Source: Nitrospira sp. (GTDB lineage Bacteria > Nitrospirota > Nitrospiria > Nitrospirales > Nitrospiraceae). From it: 50,271 nt of DNA. The translations under genes were made by a program, and so were the position numbers. The notes under the pieces were generated by a model, which saw nothing but the letters and a program-made list of their open reading frames with translations, made no database searches and was not told the DNA's origin. The stretch is taken from assembly GCA_020853775.1 (NCBI GenBank), contig JADYYH010000077.1, forward strand, positions 1 to 50,271, written 5' to 3'. Of this stretch, positions 16,011 to 25,722 are shown one piece after another (within the stretch, counting starts at the first letter, position 1; the number at the start of each line of letters is the position of its first letter).

Positions 16011-17933
16011 TTACTTCTTATCCTTGTCGACCTCTTCGAATTCCGCGTCCACGACCTTCTCATCGGTCTTGGCCTGCGCCCCGCCATCTCCGGCTGAGGC
16101 ACCGGCGTCGGCAGGACCAGCGGAAGCTGAAGCCTTTTTGTACATTTCCTCAGCCAGTTTATGAGAAGCCGTGGTCAATGTTTGCGTCGCTGTTTCGATG
16201 GCGGCGGGATCGTCGCCGTCCATCGCCTTGCGAAGGCCGGCGATGGCCTCGGTGATCTTGGTCTTGTCATCCTCGCCGATCTTATCGCCATGCTCGGACA
16301 GGTTCTTCTCGGTGCTATAGAGCAGAGAGTCAGCCTGGTTACGGGCTTCTGCAACACGGCGGCGCTTCTTGTCTTCTTCCGTATGAGACTGCGCATCCTT
16401 GACCAGCTTGTCCACTTCCTCTTTGCTGAGTCCACTCGACGCCGTGATCTTGATGGACTGTTCCTTCTGTGTCGCCAGGTCTTTGGCGGCGACGTGGACG
16501 ATACCGTTGGCATCGATGTCGAAGGACACTTCCACCTGAGGCATGCCGCGCGGGGCGGGAGGAATGCCGACGAGATCAAACTGCCCCAGCAGCTTGTTGT
16601 CATTGGCCATTTCACGTTCGCCCTGGAAGACCCGGATGGTCACGGCGGTTTGATTGTCGGCCGCCGTCGAGAACACCTGGCTCTTCTTCGTCGGGATCGT
16701 GGTGTTGCGTTCGATCAGTTTCGTGAACACGCCACCGAGAGTTTCAATGCCGAGGGACAACGGCGTCACGTCGAGCAGCAGCACATCCTTGACTTCGCCT
16801 TTGAGCACGCCGCCTTGGACACCGGCGCCGATGGCGACGACTTCGTCAGGGTTCACACCGCGATGAGGCTCTTTCCCGAAGAAGTCCTTCACGACCTGGA
16901 TCACTTTCGGCATACGGGTCATACCGCCTACGAGGACGACTTCCTGAATATCCTTGGCGCTCACCCCCGCATCGGCCAGCGCCTTGCGGCAGGGTTCGAT
17001 GGTCTTCTTAATGAGATCATCAACCAGCTGTTCCAATTTCGCGCGGGTCAGCTTGGTGACCATGTGCTTCGGGCCGCTCGCGTCTGCCGTGATGAACGGC
17101 AGGTTGATCTCGCTTTCCTGAGAGGAGGACAGTTCAATCTTCGCCCGCTCGGCCGCTTCCTTCAACCGTTGGAGCGCCATGCGGTCCTTGCGGAGGTCGA
17201 TGCCCTGATCTTTCTTGAATTCCTCGACGAGCCAATCCATCACGCGTTCATCGAAGTCGTCGCCACCAAGGTAGGTGTCGCCGTTCGTGGATTTCACTTC
17301 AAACACGCCGTCGCCGATCTCAAGAACGGAGACGTCGAAGGTTCCGCCGCCCAGGTCGTACACGGCGATACGTTCATCTTTTTTCTTGTCGAGACCGTAG
17401 GCGAGGGAAGCTGCCGTCGGTTCGTTGATGATGCGAAGGACATTCAATCCGGCGATCTGTCCGGCGTCTTTCGTGGCTTGGCGTTGGCTGTCATCGAAAT
17501 AGGCCGGAACCGTGACGACGGCTTCCGTGACCTTTTCGCCCAGATAGTCTTCGGCCGTCTGCCGCATTTTCTGCAGGATCATGGCGGAGACTTCCGGCGG
17601 GCTATACCGTTTGCCGCGCAGCTCCACGTGCGCGTCGCCATTGTCCGCCTCCACGACCTTGTAGGGGAGGCGCTTCATGGCTTCCTGAACCTCTTTGCTC
17701 TTGAATTTGCGGCCCATCAACCGCTTGACAGAGAAGATGGTGTTTTCAGGATTGGTGATGGCTTGCCGCTTGGCGATTTGACCCACCAGGCGTTCACTCT
17801 TATCCGTGATACCCACCACGGATGGAGTGGTGCGACTTCCTTCCGCATTGGCGATGACAACCGGGTCTCCACCGCTCATGATGGCGACGCAGGAGTTCGT
17901 CGTGCCGAGGTCGATTCCAATAACTTTGCCCAT
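16011..17933 (-). CDS. dnaK: Chaperone protein DnaK (Hsp70)
   Basis: 640 residues. The start ATG 17933 ([19 protein letters not shown]) has AGGAG about eight bases upstream. The nucleotide-binding domain shows [11 protein letters not shown] and [17 protein letters not shown]. The linker region [12 protein letters not shown], the substrate-binding domain and a helical lid follow, ending [10 protein letters not shown], the EEVD-like bacterial tail. ATP-driven binding and release of unfolded proteins. It stands between grpE and dnaJ in the standard order. No CIRCE element (TTAGCACTC-N9-GAGTGCTAA) is visible upstream and hrcA is absent here. Confidence 0.98.
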   Translation of the reverse strand: MGKVIGIDLGTTNSCVAIMSGGDPVVIANAEGSRTTPSVVGITDKSERLVGQIAKRQAITNPENTIFSVKRLMGRKFKSKEVQEAMKRLPYKVVEADNGDAHVELRGKRYSPPEVSAMILQKMRQTAEDYLGEKVTEAVVTVPAYFDDSQRQATKDAGQIAGLNVLRIINEPTAASLAYGLDKKKDERIAVYDLGGGTFDVSVLEIGDGVFEVKSTNGDTYLGGDDFDERVMDWLVEEFKKDQGIDLRKDRMALQRLKEAAERAKIELSSSQESEINLPFITADASGPKHMVTKLTRAKLEQLVDDLIKKTIEPCRKALADAGVSAKDIQEVVLVGGMTRMPKVIQVVKDFFGKEPHRGVNPDEVVAIGAGVQGGVLKGEVKDVLLLDVTPLSLGIETLGGVFTKLIERNTTIPTKKSQVFSTAADNQTAVTIRVFQGEREMANDNKLLGQFDLVGIPPAPRGMPQVEVSFDIDANGIVHVAAKDLATQKEQSIKITASSGLSKEEVDKLVKDAQSHTEEDKKRRRVAEARNQADSLLYSTEKNLSEHGDKIGEDDKTKITEAIAGLRKAMDGDDPAAIETATQTLTTASHKLAEEMYKKASASAGPADAGASAGDGGAQAKTDEKVVDAEFEEVDKDKK

Positions 17934-18020
17934 GGGTTGGCTCCTTCGCAAAAAATATCAATACGTGAACGATCGTGTCAGCTGTGCTTGTGAAACGGGT
18001 TTGTGTGCCTACGTACCATT

Positions 18021-18575
18021 TTAATTCGCCGCTCCGGTCGATACGGTGACCATGGCGGCCCGGAGGATGCGGTCCTGGAGGAGATATCCTTTTTGATACT
18101 CTTCCACAACGTGATTTTCAGGGATCGTGTCCGACGGCACCTGGGCGACTGCCTGCTGCGTGGCCGGATCGAATACCTGACCAACACTCTCTACCGCTTT
18201 GACGCCGAACTTGCTGAGCGCCCCTACGAGTTGCTTGAGCGTCAACTCGACGCCTTCCGTCAGCGCATCCACGGAGCCGGCTCCTTTGGCGGACTTGATG
18301 GCTCGCTCTAAGTTGTCGACGACGGGCAGGAGCTCTTTGAGAATCTGTTCGTTGCCAAACTTGATTTGCTCGCGCTGGTCGCGTTGAGCCAGCCGCTTAT
18401 AATTGTCGAATTCGGCTGCGAGTCGCAGATACTTTTCATGAGCGGCTTTGCATTCATCGGCCTTTGCATCCAGCGCCTGCTGCCATTCGCCTCCACCGTC
18501 AATCGTGGCGGAGGAGGGCTCGTCTGAGCCTTCTAAGTTGTCGATACTGTGAACGTTCTTCTCGTCTTCAGACAT
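18021..18575 (-). CDS. grpE: Nucleotide exchange factor GrpE
   Basis: 184 residues from ATG 18575 (MSEDEKNVHSIDNLEG, AAAAGGTG upstream). There is an acidic disordered N-terminus, then a long coiled-coil helix (DECKAAHEKYLRLAAEFDNYKRLAQRDQ) and the C-terminal beta domain with VGQVFDPATQQAVAQVPSDT and VVEEYQKGYLLQDRILRAAMV. It releases ADP from DnaK. First gene of the grpE-dnaK-dnaJ block; the 138-base gap behind coaX probably holds the promoter. I could not find a convincing heat-shock sigma or CIRCE signal in it. Confidence 0.95.
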   Translation of the reverse strand: MSEDEKNVHSIDNLEGSDEPSSATIDGGGEWQQALDAKADECKAAHEKYLRLAAEFDNYKRLAQRDQREQIKFGNEQILKELLPVVDNLERAIKSAKGAGSVDALTEGVELTLKQLVGALSKFGVKAVESVGQVFDPATQQAVAQVPSDTIPENHVVEEYQKGYLLQDRILRAAMVTVSTGAAN

Positions 18576-18713
18576 TGATTGCACCTTTTCTGGGGAGTGA
18601 GATAGCCACCGGAGGATGGAAGTCAACGGGGAATGAAAAGAAATAGTCGTTTTTTCAGGTCTCTCAGCGTGTACAGGGCGGAATGTCGTGACCGTCCCCG
18701 TCGAAAGGCCGGC

Positions 18714-19484
18714 CTAGGCAAGGCGATTGCGGTGGTACAGCAATGCCAAGCCTTCGAGGGTCAGGAAGGGAAGCACGTCCTGGATGGTTTCCGTCTCCTG
18801 CGCAATGACGGTGGCCAGGCCGCCGGTGGCGACCACGATGGAGGTGCGGCCAAGTTCCCGTTCCATACGCCGCACAATGCCATCGACCAGCCCCACATAG
18901 CCAAACAGGAGACCGCTCTGAATGCCTCCGATCGTGTCTTTGCCGATGACGGTTTTGGGCCTGATAATTTCGACTTTGGGCAACTTCGCGGTACGGGCAA
19001 ACAGCGCATCGGCGGAAATGCCCAGGCCCGGTGCAATGACGCCGCCAAGGTACTCCGCCGATTTCGTCACGGCGCAAAAGGTGGTGGCGGTGCCGAAGTC
19101 GACGATGATCAGGTCGGAGCGATATCGCGCATAGGCAGCGGCGGCATTGACGATGCGGTCGCTCCCGATTTCCTTGGGATTGGCATAACGCAGCGTCAAG
19201 CCGGAGTCGGTCTCGGGCCCGACGATGACGGCGGTGCGATGAAAATATGTTTGCACCACGGAGTCGAAGGTAGCCGTCAGCGCCGGAACGACACTGGACA
19301 GGATGCAGCCGGTGATCTGATCCGGCGTAAACCCCGCATTCTGAAGCAAATTCAGCAGCAGGATGCCATATTCGTTGTCGGTTCGTCGGGATTCGGTGGC
19401 CATGCGCCAATGCCCGCGCAGGGTCCAACCCTCGAAAAGGCCGCAGACCACGTTGGTGTTTCCGATGTCGATTGCCAACAGCAT
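18714..19484 (-). CDS. coaX: Type III pantothenate kinase
   Basis: 256 residues. MLLAIDIGNTNVVCGLFEG is the ATP-binding phosphate motif. GSDRIVNAAAAYARY, LIIVDFGTATTFCAV and YLGGVIAPGLGIS supply the catalytic Asp and pantothenate site, and VVATGGLATVIA the second phosphate loop. It phosphorylates pantothenate as the first step of CoA synthesis; CoaX enzymes need a monovalent cation and are not feedback-inhibited by CoA. It follows birA by 35 bases on the same strand, the common birA-coaX pairing of cofactor genes. Confidence 0.95.
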   Translation of the reverse strand: MLLAIDIGNTNVVCGLFEGWTLRGHWRMATESRRTDNEYGILLLNLLQNAGFTPDQITGCILSSVVPALTATFDSVVQTYFHRTAVIVGPETDSGLTLRYANPKEIGSDRIVNAAAAYARYRSDLIIVDFGTATTFCAVTKSAEYLGGVIAPGLGISADALFARTAKLPKVEIIRPKTVIGKDTIGGIQSGLLFGYVGLVDGIVRRMERELGRTSIVVATGGLATVIAQETETIQDVLPFLTLEGLALLYHRNRLA

Positions 19485-19519
19485 TGTGCCTCCACTCTAC
19501 CCCAAGCAAGAGCAGAATT

Positions 19520-20392
19520 TCACCCCCGCAGGTGGACGACCTCGGCGCTCCTGACCTCTAATAGCGCCGAGGGAAGAGGCGGGGACTTGCTCGATGTCAC
19601 TCGCAGGCGGAGGCATCCATCAGGGCCGATGGACTCGGCAATGCCTTGGACCACCCCTTTTTCTTCGAGGGTGACCCGGACAGTTTTGCCGACGGTGGAA
19701 CAACGTTGCGTGAATTCCTCGATCATCCCGGCGGGACCATCAAGGAAAAGACGATCCAGTCGTTGTTCCAGTTGCAGCAGCAGGTCAGCCAGAATTGCCA
19801 CGCGATCGAACGGTCGGCCGGCTTCTGCGGCGAGGGTGGTGGCACCTTGTCGAAGATCTTCGGGAAAGTCGTTGAGCGCTGCATTGATGTTCAGGCCGAT
19901 GCCGATGACGATGGCCATCGTTCTCTCCGCGGTAGTGGTTTGCTCGCAGAGGATGCCGCCGATCTTTTTGTCGTTGATCAACAGATCATTCGGCCATTTC
20001 ACGGAAACTGAAAGCCCTGTCTGGAGAGAGAGGCAATCTGCTCCCGCGAGGGCGGACAGCAGCGGTACCCATGTCAGCCAGGGAGTGATGCGAGTGGCGC
20101 CTGGTTCAGGCACCACGATGACCGAGACATACAGATTTCCCTGCGGCGGTGAATGCCAGGTTCGACCCCGTCGTCCCCGTCCGGCCGTTTGGCTATCAGC
20201 CAGGATCACCAATCCATGAGGGGCGGATGTGGTCGCCGGTTGTTGCAGACACGTGAGCGCGTCCGCGTTGGTGGAGGCGGTAGAGGCTGAATAACGCAAC
20301 GTTCTGCCGAAGGCGTGGGTGTGCAGGGAGTCATGGAACCGATCAAGGTCGAAAGGAGGGGAGAGCGGCGAATCGCTACCGGGACCGCCCAC
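19520..20392 (-). CDS. birA: Biotin--protein ligase
   Basis: 290 residues from a GTG at 20392 that overlaps the nadC 3' end by 17 bases. The catalytic domain shows ADSQTAGRGRRGRTWHSPPQ (biotinyl-AMP loop), LSVSVKWPNDLLINDKKIGGIL and VIGIGLNIN, with the small C-terminal domain TVRVTLEEKGVVQGIAESIGPDG. It attaches biotin to carboxylase carrier proteins. There is no N-terminal helix-turn-helix, so it is a ligase only and not a biotin-operon repressor. Translationally coupled to nadC. Confidence 0.93.
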   Translation of the reverse strand: MGGPGSDSPLSPPFDLDRFHDSLHTHAFGRTLRYSASTASTNADALTCLQQPATTSAPHGLVILADSQTAGRGRRGRTWHSPPQGNLYVSVIVVPEPGATRITPWLTWVPLLSALAGADCLSLQTGLSVSVKWPNDLLINDKKIGGILCEQTTTAERTMAIVIGIGLNINAALNDFPEDLRQGATTLAAEAGRPFDRVAILADLLLQLEQRLDRLFLDGPAGMIEEFTQRCSTVGKTVRVTLEEKGVVQGIAESIGPDGCLRLRVTSSKSPPLPSALLEVRSAEVVHLRG

Positions 20393-21254
20393 GGCGTCCT
20401 CGTTGTGCTGAGAGATCCATGCTGAGGTTGGCTGCGGGCGCGGAGTGAGTCAGGGCACCGACCGAAATGAAATCCGCACCGGCCTGAGCCATGGCAGCGA
20501 CGGTCTGCAGGGTCATTCCACCAGACACTTCGATCAAGGCGCGCTGTTTGATGAGCGCCACGGCCTGTCGGACCATTGCAGGCGACATATTGTCGAGCAG
20601 AATAATGTCGGCCTTGCCGGCCAGTGCCTCATTCACTTCCTGCAAGGTTTTGGCTTCCACTTCGATGCGGAGGCCATGCGGAGCGCCGGCACGCGCCAGA
20701 CGGCAGGCTCCGGCCACATCAACGCCGGTTGATCGCAAAACGGCAAGGTGGTTGTCCTTGATGAGGACACCGTCGCCCAGCGAAAACCGATGATTCTTGC
20801 CGCCTCCGAGCGCGACCGCCCATTTTTCCAGGGCGCGTAGACCCGGGGTGGTTTTGCGTGTATCGAGGATCCTGGTCGGGTAGTCACGAACCGCGGCGCA
20901 AAACTGCGCCGTGAGCGTTGCGATGCCGGAGAGTTGCTGGAGAAAATTGACGGCCACCCGTTCGGCCATCAGCAACGAGCGCACATCACCGTGAACTACC
21001 AGCACCGGGGTGTCCGGTTTCACGCTCTGTCCGTCTTTCACGGCTGTGGTGATGCGCACCGAGGGATCCACCGCCAGAAACACTTCGCGGGCGACGGCCA
21101 CGCCTGCCACGGTGATCGGCTGATGGGCGACAATGCTCGCGGTGGCCTGAAGGGCGGTTGGAAACAACGCGCTGGTCGTGACGTCGCCATGGGAGAGATC
21201 TTCGGCGAGCGCCTGTTGCACGGCGTGAAGAATGGTGTGGGGGCTAGGAGCGCT
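20376..21254 (-). CDS. nadC: Nicotinate-nucleotide pyrophosphorylase (carboxylating)
   Basis: Quinolinate phosphoribosyltransferase motifs are clear: EDLSHGDVTTSALF, NFLQQLSGIATLT, RILDTRKTTPGLRALEKWAV, GGGKNHRFSLGDGVLIKDNHL, IEVEAKTLQEVNEAL, IILLDNMSP, VSGGMTLQTV and FISVGALTHSAP. It converts quinolinate and PRPP to NaMN in NAD synthesis. The frame is open to 21317. I take the TTG at 21254 (LSAPSPHTI), since family proteins begin close to this point; it overlaps the valS stop by 11 bases. The start is uncertain; the function is not. Confidence 0.9.
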   Translation of the reverse strand, partial: SAPSPHTILHAVQQALAEDLSHGDVTTSALFPTALQATASIVAHQPITVAGVAVAREVFLAVDPSVRITTAVKDGQSVKPDTPVLVVHGDVRSLLMAERVAVNFLQQLSGIATLTAQFCAAVRDYPTRILDTRKTTPGLRALEKWAVALGGGKNHRFSLGDGVLIKDNHLAVLRSTGVDVAGACRLARAGAPHGLRIEVEAKTLQEVNEALAGKADIILLDNMSPAMVRQAVALIKQRALIEVSGGMTLQTVAAMAQAGADFISVGALTHSAPAANLSMDLSAQRGRRGRSR

Positions 21255-24021
21255 CAATACGTGTTCGTTCCAAGGTATACAGCTTGATCTGGTCCAACGC
21301 CTGCTGGAGAAGTTCAATCATCTGAGATTCGCGTTGGAGACGCTCGCGGTGGTCGCTCAACACTTCCGGCGGCGCCTTAGCCACGAAATCGGGATTGCCC
21401 AGTTTTTGCTGCGTGCGACCGACTTCTTTTTGAAGCAGCTGGATTTGCTTCTGGACATTTTCTTCGGCTTTCCCAAGATCCGCGTCTTCCATCGACGTTC
21501 GCACTTGGATGGAGCCGCTCGTCAAAATCAAAAGCCCCCCTGGGTTACTAACGTCGAATGTCTTGGCCACCCGGAGATTGTCCACGTTCTCCATGTACTC
21601 GATGAGTGCTTGGTGTTTCTCAAGGATGGACGCAATGGCGTCGGTTTTCCCATGCACCTTGAAATGAAGACGTTTGCCCGCGGGATAGCCGAGAATCGCG
21701 CGCTCCTGGTTCATCAGGGCTCGACATTCTTCCAGCCACGCGAACTCCTGCTCGACTTCCTGTGACTCCCAATCGGCCCTGGTGGTGGGGAAGGGCTTGC
21801 GGACAATGCTGGTGCCTTCGTGCGGCAGGGTTTGCCAGATTTCCTCCGAAATAAACGGCATGAAGGGATGCAGTAGCCGCATCATGGTCTCATAGGTCTC
21901 AGCGAGGGTTTGCCGCGTGGTCTTCGCCTGTTCGGAGGCCTGATCCTTGAGCGCGGGCTTGATCATCTCAATGTACTTGTCGCAGTACTCATGCCAGATG
22001 AATTGATAAATCGCACTGGAGGCGCGGTCAAATCGATACTGCTCCAATTCCTGGGTGACGGTGCTGATGGTGGCATTCAGGCGGCTAAGAATCCAGCGGT
22101 CAGGGAACGACCGTTGCGCAGGAGCCACCTCAATGCGTTCGCCGTCCAGGTGCATGAGCAGGAACCGGGCGGCATTCCAGATTTTGTTCGTAAAGTTGCG
22201 ATAGCCCTCGATGCGTTCTTCGGCCAGTTTCACGTCGCGCCCGGGGGAGGCCATCGCGGCCAGGGTGAACCGCAGGGCGTCCGTGCCGTATTGCTCCATC
22301 ACATGCAGCGGATCGATGACGTTGCCCTTCGACTTGCTCATCTTCTGGCCTTCTGCATCGCGAACCAGCGCGTGGATGTACACCTCGCGGAATGGCACAT
22401 CGCCCATGAACTTCAAGCCCATCATAATCATGCGCGCGACCCAGAAGAAGAGAATGTCGAGGCCGGTCACGAGGGTAGAGGTGGGATAGAAGGCCTTCAA
22501 CTCCGGTGTCTGCTTGGGCCATCCCAGTGTAGAGAAGGGCCAGAGGGCGGATGAGAACCAGGTATCGAGCACATCGGGATCTTGGACGAGCGCATCACGG
22601 TGGCCCTGCGGACAGGCGTCCGGCTTGGTCTTCGCCACGATCGCCACGGCGTTCGACGGGATGAGCGGCGCGCCATCTGAACTTCGCCGTAAAAACGGGG
22701 TGCCCGAACAGGCTTCGCAGTACCAGGCGGGAATCTGGTGTCCCCACCAAATCTGCCGCGAGACACACCAGTCTTTGATGTCCCGCATCCAGCCCAGATA
22801 GTTGTTTTTCCAAGCCTCCGGGATGATCCTGACGCGACCGTCTTCGACGACTTGGATCGCCGGTTCGGCGAGCGGCTTGATCTTCACAAACCACTGATCG
22901 GACAAGAATGGTTCGACTACTGTCTTGCAGCGATAACACTTGCCGAGCGCCATCTTGTGGGGCTCGGATTTGTCCAGGAATCCCTGATCGGTGAGGAATT
23001 GTTCGACCTTGATCCTGGCCTTCTGCACTGGCAGACCACCCAAAACCGCAGCCACCTCAGGATCGGCTTTCGTTGCCAGGCGGAACTGATCTTCTGGCAC
23101 GATGTGCGCGTGCAGGTCGAGAATCTTGATCCGGCTTAGTACATGTCGCTCACCGGCTGCAAAGTCATTAAAGTCGTGGGCCGGTGTAATCTTCACGGCG
23201 CCGGCGCCGAATTCGCGATCGACGAGGATCGAATCGCCGACGACCTGAAGCGCGCGGCTCGTCAAGGGTAATCGGACGTGTTTTCCAATCAAATGACTGA
23301 AACGCTCGTCCTCCGGGTGCACGGCCACCGCCGTGTCACCGAACAGGGTTTCCGGACGTGTGGTCGCCACCAGGAGAAACTGCGTCGGATCGTCCACCAG
23401 GTGATAGCGGATCGTGTAGAGCTTGCCTGTCGCCTCTTCGTGTTCGACTTCGATGTCGGATAGGGCCGTCAGGCAGCGCGGGCACCAGTTGATTAACCGC
23501 TCACCGCGATAGAGGAGTCCGTCGTGATGGAGGCGAACAAAGACCTCGCGGACCGCTTCGGACAGACCTGGGTCCATCGTAAACCGTTCCCGCTCCCAAT
23601 CGCAGGAGGCTCCGAGCTTCTTGAGCTGGCCGATGATCGTCCCGCCGGACTTTTCCTTCCAGCTCCAGACCCGTTTCAGAAATTCTTCGCGTCCGAGCGC
23701 TTCCCGCGACGTGCTTTCGGCCTGCAGTTGCCGCTCCACGACATTTTGCGTCGCAATTCCGGCATGGTCGGTGCCGGGCATCCAGAGCACATTCCGCCCT
23801 TGCATCCTGCGCCAGCGGACCAGGATGTCTTGCAGAGTGTTGTTCAGGGCATGGCCCACATGCAGCGATCCCGTGACATTCGGCGGAGGGATCACCATGG
23901 AATAGGGCTGCCCGGTATGGGCCGGATCGGCGTGAAACAGGCCGGCGTCGATCCAGCGCTGGTACCAGCGGTTTTCGACGTCGTGGGGATTGTAGGTTTT
24001 CTCGAGTTGTGGGGTGGACAT
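21244..24021 (-). CDS. valS: Valyl-tRNA synthetase
   Basis: 925 residues, full length for bacterial ValRS. The HIGH motif is in PPNVTGSLHVGHALN, the editing domain follows (TTRPETLFGDTAVAVHPED), KMSKS is in KMSKSKGNVIDP, then the anticodon-binding domain and a C-terminal coiled coil (ENVQKQIQLLQKEVGRTQ) that grips the tRNA. It charges tRNA-Val and edits threonine. Start ATG 24021 (MSTPQLEKTYNPHDVENRWY). Its stop overlaps the start of nadC, so valS-nadC-birA-coaX read as one transcription unit. Confidence 0.98.
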   Translation of the reverse strand: MSTPQLEKTYNPHDVENRWYQRWIDAGLFHADPAHTGQPYSMVIPPPNVTGSLHVGHALNNTLQDILVRWRRMQGRNVLWMPGTDHAGIATQNVVERQLQAESTSREALGREEFLKRVWSWKEKSGGTIIGQLKKLGASCDWERERFTMDPGLSEAVREVFVRLHHDGLLYRGERLINWCPRCLTALSDIEVEHEEATGKLYTIRYHLVDDPTQFLLVATTRPETLFGDTAVAVHPEDERFSHLIGKHVRLPLTSRALQVVGDSILVDREFGAGAVKITPAHDFNDFAAGERHVLSRIKILDLHAHIVPEDQFRLATKADPEVAAVLGGLPVQKARIKVEQFLTDQGFLDKSEPHKMALGKCYRCKTVVEPFLSDQWFVKIKPLAEPAIQVVEDGRVRIIPEAWKNNYLGWMRDIKDWCVSRQIWWGHQIPAWYCEACSGTPFLRRSSDGAPLIPSNAVAIVAKTKPDACPQGHRDALVQDPDVLDTWFSSALWPFSTLGWPKQTPELKAFYPTSTLVTGLDILFFWVARMIMMGLKFMGDVPFREVYIHALVRDAEGQKMSKSKGNVIDPLHVMEQYGTDALRFTLAAMASPGRDVKLAEERIEGYRNFTNKIWNAARFLLMHLDGERIEVAPAQRSFPDRWILSRLNATISTVTQELEQYRFDRASSAIYQFIWHEYCDKYIEMIKPALKDQASEQAKTTRQTLAETYETMMRLLHPFMPFISEEIWQTLPHEGTSIVRKPFPTTRADWESQEVEQEFAWLEECRALMNQERAILGYPAGKRLHFKVHGKTDAIASILEKHQALIEYMENVDNLRVAKTFDVSNPGGLLILTSGSIQVRTSMEDADLGKAEENVQKQIQLLQKEVGRTQQKLGNPDFVAKAPPEVLSDHRERLQRESQMIELLQQALDQIKLYTLERTRIERS

Positions 24022-24210
24022 AAGGGGCGCCGGCTGTGACGCGGGCGCATCTTACCATGTGCCGCCGGTGCTCTCAAGGCAACGACGCCGCATCAGTGAA
24101 GGCGCAAAAGGTTGTAGCGGAGTGAAGGGCTGTGATATACATCCGGCGGTTCAGTCGATGTCGAGTGAGCGCGCCGGCCAGCATGCCGATTTACCGTTGA
24201 AGGAGAGACT

Positions 24211-24330
24211 ATGCCGAGGGGACGTGAGAAGGATCGGAAGGTTCGGAAGAAGCACCGGAAGAATGTGGCGCGCGTGAAGGCGCTGGCAAAGACCCGCCGC
24301 GCAGCGGCCAAGAAGGTGAAGCGAGGGTAA
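24211..24330 (+). CDS. 39-residue highly basic protein
   Basis: The ATG at 24211 with AAGGAGAG seven to eight bases upstream encodes MPRGREKDRKVRKKHRKNVA and 19 further residues ending KKVKRG. About half of all residues are Lys or Arg, there is no hydrophobic core, and the whole chain is probably helical when bound. This composition is typical of small ribosome-associated or nucleic-acid-binding proteins (compare bL34 or the AURKAIP1/COX24-type mini-proteins), though I cannot place it in either. The strong ribosome site and lone position between valS and the response regulator support it being real. Confidence 0.6.
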   Translation: MPRGREKDRKVRKKHRKNVARVKALAKTRRAAAKKVKRG

Positions 24331-24342
24331 CGCCGCGAGGCG

Positions 24343-25509
24343 TTAGTCGGGTGAGCTCAATCGTGTGATCTCGGCCCGGATCTGAGTTTCCGCCACGTCA
24401 GGAACGATCCGCTGCACTGCCTGTAGGATCGGATCTTTCGCCATTTCGCGCACAATGTCCTCGGCCGCCTGTCGCGCACAGTTCGCGGCCACGTGCTCGA
24501 CTTCCTTTTTGACCAACTGGGTGATCATGTCCAGGTGAGCCTGTAAGGCTTGCGGCAGATGTTCTTGGACGCCGCTGTCCGTGAGGTCGCCGAGTCGTGT
24601 GTCCGCAGCTTGCTCCACGAGCGCGGGCGCCAGATCTGTGACGGTCTGGCGGATCATCGTATTCATGCCAGCAAGTTGCGCCTCGGTCTGACGCTTCAAC
24701 TCTTCTTGAATGATGGTGCGCAGACCCGTCTGCATCCGTTCCGGGGCGAGCGCCTCCGCAACCTGTTTGCTCACCTCGGCCTGCACGGCCTTGCCGAGCG
24801 CGGCCCCTAATTGTCCCGCGACTTCCTTGGCGACGGCTGGAGGCAGCAGACCGGCGATGGTCTTGTCGGCGTGAACCGTGGTGGATTGCAATAAGTGATC
24901 AACCAGGCCCTTCATCAGCTCGTCCCCGTGAGAGCGGCTTACGGACTGGGCGGCGGTGGAGGCCGAGACCGGCTGGGTCGGTGATGGAGGCATGGTGGCC
25001 TGTTCCTTCTCCCTTTCATGGCGAGGGGACTCATCGGCGGCGGTGTTTTGCGGCGACTCCTGCTCGTTCTCGTCGTCGGTTCCCGTGGAAACCGGAGGCC
25101 ATGTACGCGCCTTCGTTGGTTTGGCGCTGGGAGGTCCCGCTGTGCCGGCCAGGATGGTTTTGATCGTGTCGAGCAGCTGTTCGCGCTGAAACGGTTTTTT
25201 CAGGAAGGCGCGGACGCCAAGCGCTCGCAGCTTGCTTTCATCGAGACGATCCGAACTGTCGACGATGGAGACGATGAGCGTTTCGGCCAGATTGTCCTGC
25301 CGTCCGATTTCTTTGCAGAATCCCGAGAAGGTCATGTGCTCGAGATGGTAGTCGGCAATGATCAGGGCAGGGCTTTGTGATCGTGCGGCTTCAAGGGCGG
25401 TGGGGCCGTCCTGAAAGGCCAATACCCGATGTCCATCGGGGGCGGAGAGTTGCTCCACCATGCGTTGCACGGCCGGACTGTTGTCGATGACGAAGATCGT
25501 GGAACCCAT
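24343..25509 (-). CDS. Response regulator with a long helical C-terminal region
   Basis: From ATG 25509 (GAGG eight bases upstream), 388 residues. The receiver domain (residues 4-125) has FVIDNS, a phospho-acceptor Asp near 53 in IIADYHLEH, and FLKKPF with the conserved Lys. A Pro/Ser/Thr-rich linker (about 130-195) follows. The rest is a long amphipathic helical region with repeated LPPAVAKEVAGQLG and VAEALAPERMQTGLRTIIQEEL-type segments. There is no DNA-binding, GGDEF or HD domain. It resembles gliding/pole-organising regulators with PilH/FrzZ-like receivers, but that is a guess. It has no histidine kinase neighbour. Confidence 0.75.
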   Translation of the reverse strand: MGSTIFVIDNSPAVQRMVEQLSAPDGHRVLAFQDGPTALEAARSQSPALIIADYHLEHMTFSGFCKEIGRQDNLAETLIVSIVDSSDRLDESKLRALGVRAFLKKPFQREQLLDTIKTILAGTAGPPSAKPTKARTWPPVSTGTDDENEQESPQNTAADESPRHEREKEQATMPPSPTQPVSASTAAQSVSRSHGDELMKGLVDHLLQSTTVHADKTIAGLLPPAVAKEVAGQLGAALGKAVQAEVSKQVAEALAPERMQTGLRTIIQEELKRQTEAQLAGMNTMIRQTVTDLAPALVEQAADTRLGDLTDSGVQEHLPQALQAHLDMITQLVKKEVEHVAANCARQAAEDIVREMAKDPILQAVQRIVPDVAETQIRAEITRLSSPD

Positions 25510-25722
25510 TGGAAGCACCTCGCTCTACCCACTCACGCGAAGCTAACAAAGGGTCTGACAACTGTCAAAGGAATCGCCGAATCTGACTGGTTGCGACAAT
25601 GCGGGGGGCTTCTCGGTGCGGACAGCGCTGGCGGAGATTTTGCGCATCCTGATACAATCCGCCACCTTGCTGATTGCCGGGTGATGGCGTAGAGGGTCGA
25701 AGATGAGGAGTACATCCGCACG

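Noticed and set aside
16161-17993. 610-codon open frame on the plus strand opposite dnaK
   Set aside because: Composition artefact of GC-rich dnaK codons; the minus strand holds an unmistakable DnaK with all motifs.
18600-18670. Sigma-32 promoter upstream of grpE
   Set aside because: CCTGAAA and CCCCGTT are present on the minus strand but 21 bases apart, beyond the usual spacing.
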